From: Pampus argenteus
Taxonomy: Eukaryota > Chordata > Actinopteri > Scombriformes > Stromateidae
NCBI GenBank assembly: GCA_036937835.1
Contig: CM072871.1
Span: 5,685,501 to 5,749,500, forward strand
Direction of reading: 5' to 3'
Length of the DNA stretch: 64,000 bases
Positions within the stretch are counted from its first letter, which is position 1. Each line of letters starts with the position of its first letter. Below the pieces are notes generated by a model that saw nothing but the letters and a program-made list of their open reading frames with translations, was not told where the DNA came from and did not search any database. A program made the translations under genes and the position numbers. This document shows, piece by piece, positions 39,230 through 48,200 of this stretch.

Positions 39230-42200
39230 ATGACCTCAGTTGAGAAACGCCGCTCTGGCCGAAAGAGTGGTGGACATCGAAAGCACAGTGATGGAGGCTA
39301 CAGCGACACCTCTAGTGGTGGGTCCTTTCTGGACGAAACTGACCGTGAAGTGAGCAATCTTACAGATCGAGCGTTCAGGAGTCTCTGCATCGGAGACGAG
39401 GCTGTTTATAATGACTCGGACCTCTGTTCATCTTCACCCTGCACCCAGAGAGACAGACAGCTGGCCTTTAGCCATAGTAGTCAGGACAGAGATGGAGAGG
39501 ACAGAGAGAGGGAGGAACTTAAAAGAGCTGCACACGACAGCTTCAGCCTCCGGATGCAGCAATATGGACAGGAGTGGATCCATGGAGGAATGTATGGGGC
39601 CGAGATCCACAGAGATCCACAGTGGGGGGTTTACGGGGAGAAAACACAGGGGAGGGTTTCTGCCACATTCCAGCGCTCCTTTATGGAAATGTCGCAGCAA
39701 GAGAAATCTCTGAATGAAGAACAGCTCTCCTTCTTCAGCAATGGAGCTACAGAGTTGAGTTCGCAGCAACGCAGGAGCCGCTCTAGAGTTTCCTCTCTTA
39801 TCAGAGCTTTTAACTCTGAGGGACAAAGGGATGGAGCAGGGATGGATGGTAAAATAAGAGATTGTAATGATGAGACAAGCTGGGACAAATCAGCTCTGAT
39901 GAGCATCCAGAGGGAACTTTCTGAATTCTCTACATCATACCAGCAAAACTTTGACAGTGGTCATTTCCCCCCAGCTGGGCCGTTCTCATCCCGAGACAAC
40001 TTCTACTCTTCTGAAGTAGCTGCAGTGGCTCACATGAATGCTACATCATCTTTTATGAGATCCTCCCACAGTAAGCACAGCATGTTGACACAGGTCAACT
40101 GTAATTCTAACTTCTTTATACACAGCGAGTTTAGTCCCTTCAGAGTATGGAGGGATCATAACAGGTTCCCTTTCCAACAAGGAGAAGTCTCCGGTTTTAT
40201 GCACTGTTCAGAGTTTCCTAAATGGTGTAAGACACCAATGTACAAGGAGCTTTCACTGGAAACCCAACCACAGGGTCCCTCTATGTTCGAGGAGAGGGGT
40301 ATTAGACACCAGAGGAATACCTTGGCACCTATGGTACCCCCCACCCCTTCACGCTCAACATCAGCATCCACAATGTTGCAGAAAGCCTCCAGCGTGGAGA
40401 AACGCTGTGAGTCTGAGTTGGCAGGACATTATCCCCAAAGGACGAGGACACAGAGCCTTGGAAGTAACAGGCTCCCATCTCAACGCCCATCGACCGCATC
40501 ACCCACCATTGAGATGTCTCGACGTGTGCGGGACACCATCAGCTCTGTCAAAGCCCTCCAGCAAAAAATCAAAATGATGACGGAGCAAAACATTGCAGCA
40601 GAGGTGACAGCAAATAAAGAAGAAGTACTTTATAGCAACAACAGTTTAATTCCATTTGGCAACAATGCAGTAACAGCGGCACCAAAAGTCCATGCACTTC
40701 AAGAAACATCTGAGGTGCAGCAGTGTGCAGTTCCTCCTCAACCCGTGGAACATCCTCCAGTGCGAGCTGGAAGCAGGGGAGCCACTCCTGATGTTAGGAT
40801 GTCGAGCTATAAATCCAAAGCCACAAGCCTCCTCTTCAATCTCAAAGATAACAGGAAGAGAGTGAAAAGCACATATAGTCCTACCAAATTTAAAGGCTTG
40901 GAGACGCTGGAGAAAAACAAACAGCCCGCTGTCCAGGAACACAGAGACATTGTGATAGATATTCCTGAGTTTCCAGATCCAGACATTCAAATTCCCCAGG
41001 TTGACGTATCCAACTGGACAGATGAGGCCTCACATCATCATGCAAATCAATATCAAAGGCCAGGACAGTCACTTACAACAATGCATTCTCAACCTGCTAC
41101 AGCATATACAGGCCAAAATTTAGAGTACATTTCGAGTGAATACCAGGCAGCTCAGATGCAAGGTGAGATGGTTCATCACTCTGGGTTCACTAGCTACATA
41201 CCTGAAAATGACTCTAGCAATCAGCTGCCTAATGGACAGAATCTCCATGAGGACTTATCGTCATTTACTCCCTATAAGCAAAGCATGATTGAGAACATAG
41301 AAACGCTGGGAGGGGATGTATATAGGCATAAACCATCTTACAGAGCTACAGAAATGCCAAGGCTAAATGCTGAAAACAATCAAATCAGAGAATATGTAAT
41401 AGGTAAGGGAAATACTCAGCAACATTTTAATGAAGCAGTGGGAAGGGAATACACAAAGGTGGATAGATATCAGCAACTAAAAGAGAACAAACATGATTAC
41501 AGTAATGTGTCCTCACAGGATAGGTGGAGACAGACAAACAACCAGGACACAGAAAAGCTCAGTCTAAATGCAGCTACCTCTCCATGGAAACAAGATATAT
41601 CTGCTTTAATGGAAAAAGACCAACATGCACAAGATTACCAAAAAACAGCCACAATAAAGGAGGAACTCAGTTCACCACGAGACAAACACATAAGAGAAAA
41701 TACTCAGAGTATAAATAAAGAACTCAAGCAAATACCACAAAATCCAGCATATCATGGACAACAGCAACATGGAGCATTTAAGGACAAATCTACACTTCAA
41801 AAGTACCACGGACAAAATGTGGAAAATGAAGTGAAAGAGAATTATTTGACACCGAATTGTAGCTATAATGATCAAGAACACAGAAACAAACAAACCTTTT
41901 ATTCACATGAAGAAAAAACTGTTTTCATGCAAGAAACGAGTCAGAAAAAACAATATTCGCCAATGCTAAAGGATCAAAGCCTCCAGTCAAAAGAAGGAAA
42001 ACAACTGTTTGAACACAATATGCAAAAAAATGCATTATCTGTCCCCGACAAAGCACTCGCACCCACAGCGGCCAACCAGGTGAAGAATAGACAGTTTGTT
42101 GAGGTCAAGGCTGCAGAGGACGCAGCAGAACAGATAAAAGCAGTCTGCACCCAAGCAGAGCTGGAAAAAGCTCAGCACTGGGCACAAGTGGAGCAGCCTA

Positions 42201-45200
42201 AAACGGAGCAGGCTAAGGTAATTTTAGCGTGTCAGACTAGTTTAGAGAAAGTCAAAGAAGAACTAATAGAGCAGGACAGCATAAAACAAGCAAAAGCAGA
42301 GTTTAACGTGGCTGACAAGGCCCAAGTAGAACACAATGAAGAGGAGCAGAGGAGAAAGAAACAGACAGAACAGTCGGGAGGAAAAAAGCCAGAGCAAGCC
42401 AGAGAGGAACATCTAAAAGAAGAGCAAACCAGAGTTCAAAATGTAACAGAAGTGCCAAGAAATGTTACAGAAGAAGCTGGAGCTGAACACACGAGACAAG
42501 AGCAGAGTGAGCGGGTCAAAGCAGAGCAAGCTGATGCAGAGAGGCTAAAAGAAGAACACATAAAAACTGAACTGGCAAAGAGCAAGCAGCCCGTGCAGGC
42601 AAGAACAGAGCAAGCTAAAACTCAACTGGCCCAACAAGAAAGAATCAAATCAGAACAATTAGAGATGGAGGCGGAACAAGTTAAAGTTAAAGCAGAACTG
42701 GCTGAAGCAGAGCACAGAAAAACAGAACAAGTGCAACTACAGCAGATGAAACTGCAACAAGCCAACGCAGGACAAGAGGAGACAAAGGCAGCTGGAGGAA
42801 ATGTCAAGGCTGAGCATAACGTTGAGAAGGTTAGAGAGAAGAAAGCTGAGGAAGATTCAGTTGAAGCAGATCAGGTAAATGCAGAGCAGCCTAAAACAGA
42901 GACAGGTAAAGCTAAAGAGGCAAACATTAAGCAGACAAAGTTGGAACAAACCAAAGTGGAGTTAGCTAAAGAGCTAATAAAAACACAGAAGATACAGGAG
43001 TGGTCAGCTAAATCCACAGCAAAAATAACCATGGCACAAAAGGTCAAAAGTGAGCCAAGTAGAGTTGAGCAAGTTAAGACTGAGTTAGCTAAAGCTAAAG
43101 CAGAGTTGGCCAAAATAAAGGAGAAAATGAAGGGAGAGCAAAAAGAGAAAATCATGAGTACTGTAATCACAAAAGAAGATGACACTGCAAAGAAAGATGT
43201 TTCTTTCAGAGCAGATATCAATGAAAATGAAGAGCAGGATCCAGCAACAAAAATAAATCAACAGAAAAAAGACTCAGTTGTCAGCAGAAATGGTAAAGAT
43301 GGAGGGGCTGATGATTATCAGAGTCTAAGGGAGAAATATGGTTTAACTAATGCAGTCTCAACACACAGAAACAAAGAGTCACCTGCAAGAAAGGTTTCTT
43401 CAAATGATGACAGTGTAACGTCAGCTTTAGCACTTGATAAAGTTGAGACATTCAATAACAAGACATCAAAAGACGAATATAATCCAACAAGTAAACTTGC
43501 AACACCTAAAACAGAAAATAAGGAGAATGTAGGAAACATTAAATCTAATGAGGTGACAGAAAGCAATTATATTTACACAGAGGCATCCAAAGAGTTCAAA
43601 TTATCTAGTGTTAATTATTCACCTACTGGTGTAGATAAAAGAACAAAAAGTGACACTGTTACTGATAAAGTGAAGGACGGTGTTGACAGGTTGGGAAAAG
43701 GTGAGCCTGTGAAACAAGCGGATGTTTCACAGCAAAGGTCTGGTTTAGTTAAACCCCTTGAAAGAAAACCCAGGTCATCTGAGCATAGCGTATTTTCAGG
43801 TGTTACACCTCCCAAAGCGTTGTTCCATAAAGAGAGAGCTCAGACAAAGCAGGAGATTCTGACTTCCAAGATAAAAGCTCACGCTGAGAAAGAGATTTCG
43901 GCCATTAAGGAAAAGGGTTTTGCTTTACGAGATGGGTTTACATCCAAAAACTCCACCAAGCATTTATTGGGTAGTCAGAGTATTAATATAAGGCAGAGGC
44001 CACCATCACAGGAGGTTTCTAGAAGGCATGAAAGCTCAATGCCCAATAATACTACACCCAAACACCAGATGGGAACTGCGGGAATACAAGTGGAGCCAGT
44101 CAAGTCCATTTCACTTTCCAGCACTGCAGCAACCACCAGTCAGATACTAGATGTCTCACAGAAACAAGTCCCCAATGAAACAATAAAGAGCATCGACACA
44201 GTACCCGAAGCACAACCGGCTGGAAGTACTGCCACAAGCACAGATGGAGGCTTGATAGAGAATCAGAAGAAAGAGGATCAATCTGGAATTAAGTCACCAA
44301 CACAAAATAAAGACGGGGCACAGGACAATAAAGAAAAACAGGAAGTAAAACATGAAGAAAACTCTGAAGGTCTTATGAGCAAAATTGCAATAAACACTGA
44401 ACAGCTCAACAAGAAGAAAGAGGATCCATCACAAGCTACAAGTAAACATGAAGTAACTCCTGAGGACTCATCACCTGCAGTAAAACTTGTCTTTGGTCAG
44501 AATGAGACCTCTGTGGCTGATGACAGCTTGCAGATAATGGGAATAATGGTAACTGTACGAGAAAGAATGGGCAACAGCCCAGCGGATGTAAGCACGCAAA
44601 AACAAACTCATGCAAAAGACCACAGTAATGCTAAGCCAGATAAATGTCATCACAGCTTAGGTGTAGAAGTAAATAAAGAAAATGAATCTTCAGCGGGGGT
44701 TAGCACAGGAGAGGCAAAGGATAGAGTTGCAGAGGAATCTCATCCTACAGTAAACGAAGATAAAGTTGGTATGAATAATCATCCTGAAAACATGCAAGAA
44801 ACCTCAACCAGGATAAACAATGTGACTGAGAAAAGGACTACTCCACAGCAGGAGAGTTACATACATGCAAGACCCCAAAGGGAAATACAACTCCAAGAAC
44901 CCCTGACTGAAAATGAAGTGCCCCCCATGGTCACTGTACCAGCTAAAAATAAAGTGTTAGCTGAAACTCAACCCTGTTTCTACAAACAGAATATAAGAAC
45001 AAGAGAAAAGAAAGACCACACAAATGAAACACCAAGACAGAACTCAGCAAATATCATGGCGAAAGATCAAGAAGGTATTAATACAGAAGAGAAAAATCCA
45101 CAGACAACACTAACGGACGATGTCAACGAGACGTTCAAAGCCAAATTGGTGAACACAGGGATTGACTACAAGGACGTTTTTAACAGAGTTGATGCTGAAA

Positions 45201-48200
45201 CTCGAATAAAACATGACGTCCAGCCCCCAGTAAAGAATGATATGACAACTGTTATAAATCCTTCCAAAAGCAGCAACATAGATGACAAGAGTGCACCCCT
45301 AGTGGAAGAAAAGAGACATGACTCAACAAGACTGAAGCCATTCAGCAAAACCAGTCCATCCAACCAATTAGATGAGAATGAAATCAGACATGTACCTTCG
45401 AAACATCAGCATAAAGAGACACACATTAAAGAAAGTAATAAAGTGGACAGCGATGTTCATATAGACAGTATTGCCATCAGAGTTGTGCCAGCAGTAATTG
45501 AGAAGGACAACCTGGAAGTGATGGGAAAACAAATCACAGCTGTACCTTCTGATGCAGTTGCAGCCAATGAACATAAACAAGTTGAATCATCCAGCCCTGA
45601 TGAAACAGTCAGCACCGTAAACAAAAAAGACGTGTCAAAAGACTCCACTCCAACAAACAGTGAGGAGCAGATGAAAGACAACTTGGAAGGCAAACTGGGA
45701 GTACAATATGTGTTGACCAGTGTGAGAAAACTGGCCGATTCATTGAAAATCAGCAATCATCAGAGCAGCAAAAAGGCAACAACTGAAATAGAACAGAAAA
45801 ATGGGACAACATCAAATACACAACCAGTGGAGGGAGACTACTTTCAAGTTCAAGGGGTAATAGAAACAAATGATGAGTCATACAATAGCACAAATGTTAG
45901 AGATAGGTCAGATGCAGTTTCAAAGAGAGGGGAACTTCCAGGGTTACCAAACATGACTGCTATCAGCAATGAATCATACAAGAAAGGAAAACATGAGGTC
46001 TTTGCGTTGGATCAAAGTAAAAGCAAAACAGTGGAGCCTTGCCCAGTAAGCATTCAAAATGAGAACATAAAAAAGGACAATAGGGAAATAGAAGATAAAA
46101 ATGCTTCCAAACCGACTAATTATCCCACAGAGACACAGAGCAGTAAATGTGAAAATATGGATACTGGTCAAGCTATTCCTATCAGGACACACTACCCAGA
46201 AAGAAAGAAAAGGAATTCACAGCCAACAAGGGAAAATGCAGCAAAAGAGAAACCTGAAGTTCAACCAAAACCAAAAGAGCGAGTGTCTACAATACCTGAG
46301 ATATCAGCACTTGCAGACTATGCCAGATTGAAAGTAATTGTTTCACAAGAAACAGCAAACACGATGCAGGAATTCCCTCCCAGCAAAAAGGAAGGATTCT
46401 TTCCACTAATACAGTCTCGTCATAGCAGACGCCCAGTGTTCACTGCTGACCCACAAGATCTCTCCATGAAAGAGAAAAGTTTGTCAAATAAGACAGAGGT
46501 CAGCCCCAAAGTGATCAAAGAGCCAAAACCAGTTGTGTTTCCCATTACCGAGAAAGAACATCAAAGGACGGGAATGTTTAAACTGGGAGACAAAGAAAGA
46601 CAAGAGAAAATACTTTTAGATGTCAAAGACAATGACAGTGTTTTAGAAACTGTGGCAAAACATGCACAGGATCTTGCAGAGAGAAAGAAGTCACCACAAG
46701 AACATATTAGGAATGAGGGAAACAAAGAGGAAATAGCTGGAGCTGGTACCCAAAGGGTTAGTCAAGTAGATCAAAATGTTCATCAGCCAAACAACCATCC
46801 AATGCAAACAACAACATCACCTTCTTCAGTCAACAAGCCAAGAAACACTGTGTTGCAACACCTACATCCACGTGAAAAAACAGAATTTTCCTCAGCCGAT
46901 GGAATGACAAACTTGGATAGAGACTCTCAAATATACAGCATGAAAGAAAGTAAAACAAATCTGGGAAAAGGTGAAAACAATGAAGATAAAGACACAGTGG
47001 CTGGGGAAGACAGGACAGACAAACCGAGACAAGAAAGTCTTACAATTCCTTATAAAGAAACTGGAGTAAAACCACAGAGCAGAGCAAAACAATTGGACGA
47101 AGCTTTGGGGACTGACGAGAAAAAAAGAGAAGAGTTAAGAATAAAAAACATAATAGAGGAGAGTAGAGCTTCTCTGGCTGAAGAAGAGAGAAGAGCTGCT
47201 CAGAGAGAAGTGGAGAGAAGAGCAAGAGAGAGGGAGACCATAGCTATTAAGATCAAGGAAAGGCGGGAAAAACAAAAGGAAGCAGAGCGAAGAGCAGAGG
47301 AAGAAAGAAAGGCAAAACAGGCGGAGGAGGAGAGAGCTGCACAAAAAGAAGAGGAGGGGAGGAGAGCAAGGCAAAGAGAAGAGGAAATGAAAATGAAAGA
47401 ATTTGAGGAGAAGAGGAGAGCAAAAATTGAGGAGGAAAGGAAAGCAAAACTAAGAGTGGAGGAAGAGAGGATGAAAGCGATTGAGGAAAGGAGGAGGGTA
47501 AAGCAGAGAGAGGAGGAGAGAGCTGCTCTAATTGAGGAGCAAAGACGAGCCCAGCAAGTTGAGGAAGAGAAGAGACTCGCTCATATTGAGGAGGAGAGGA
47601 AAAGAAAAAAGAGTGAGGAGGAGCGAGCTGCTCAAGAGGAGCAGCAGAGGAGAGCTGCTCTAATTGAGGAGCAATGGCGAAAGGCCAAACAAGTTGAGGA
47701 AGAAAGGAGACTCGCTTATATTGAGGAGGAGAGGAAAAGAAAAAGTAGTGAAGAGAAAGCAGCTCAAATTACAGAAGAGAAAATGATCAAACAGATTCAG
47801 GAGCAGAGGAGAGAAAGACAGAAAAAAGAGTGGTTGAGAACTCAAACAGAGGAGGAAAGGAGAGCAGTTGACAAAGAGAAAGCAATTGTAAAACAAAAAG
47901 AAGAACAGCAAGCCAAAGAGGAGAGAGCCAGGCTCCTTGAGGAGGCAAGCCAAGCAGCACAGAGAGAGGAGAAGCGAATTGCACAAGAGCAGTTGCAAGC
48001 TCAAAGAGAGGAGGAGATCAGGGCTAAAAAGAGGGAGGAAGAAAAGATAGCAGCTCAGAGAGAGCAAGAGAGAGCTTCTCGGGTGGAGGAGCAGAAAAGA
48101 GCAGCGCAAAGGATGGATGCTCTTCAGTACTATGCCATCACCTCAACAGAGTCAGAAAGGAAACCCAGAGAAAGACAACTACCCTCTCCTATACCCTGCC

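Noticed and set aside
47660..48109. Minus-strand Leu/Phe/Ser-rich frame resembling a multi-pass membrane protein
   Set aside because: Antisense shadow of the Glu/Arg/Lys-rich cefip helix: GAG and GAA codons read in antisense give Leu, Phe and Ser codons.
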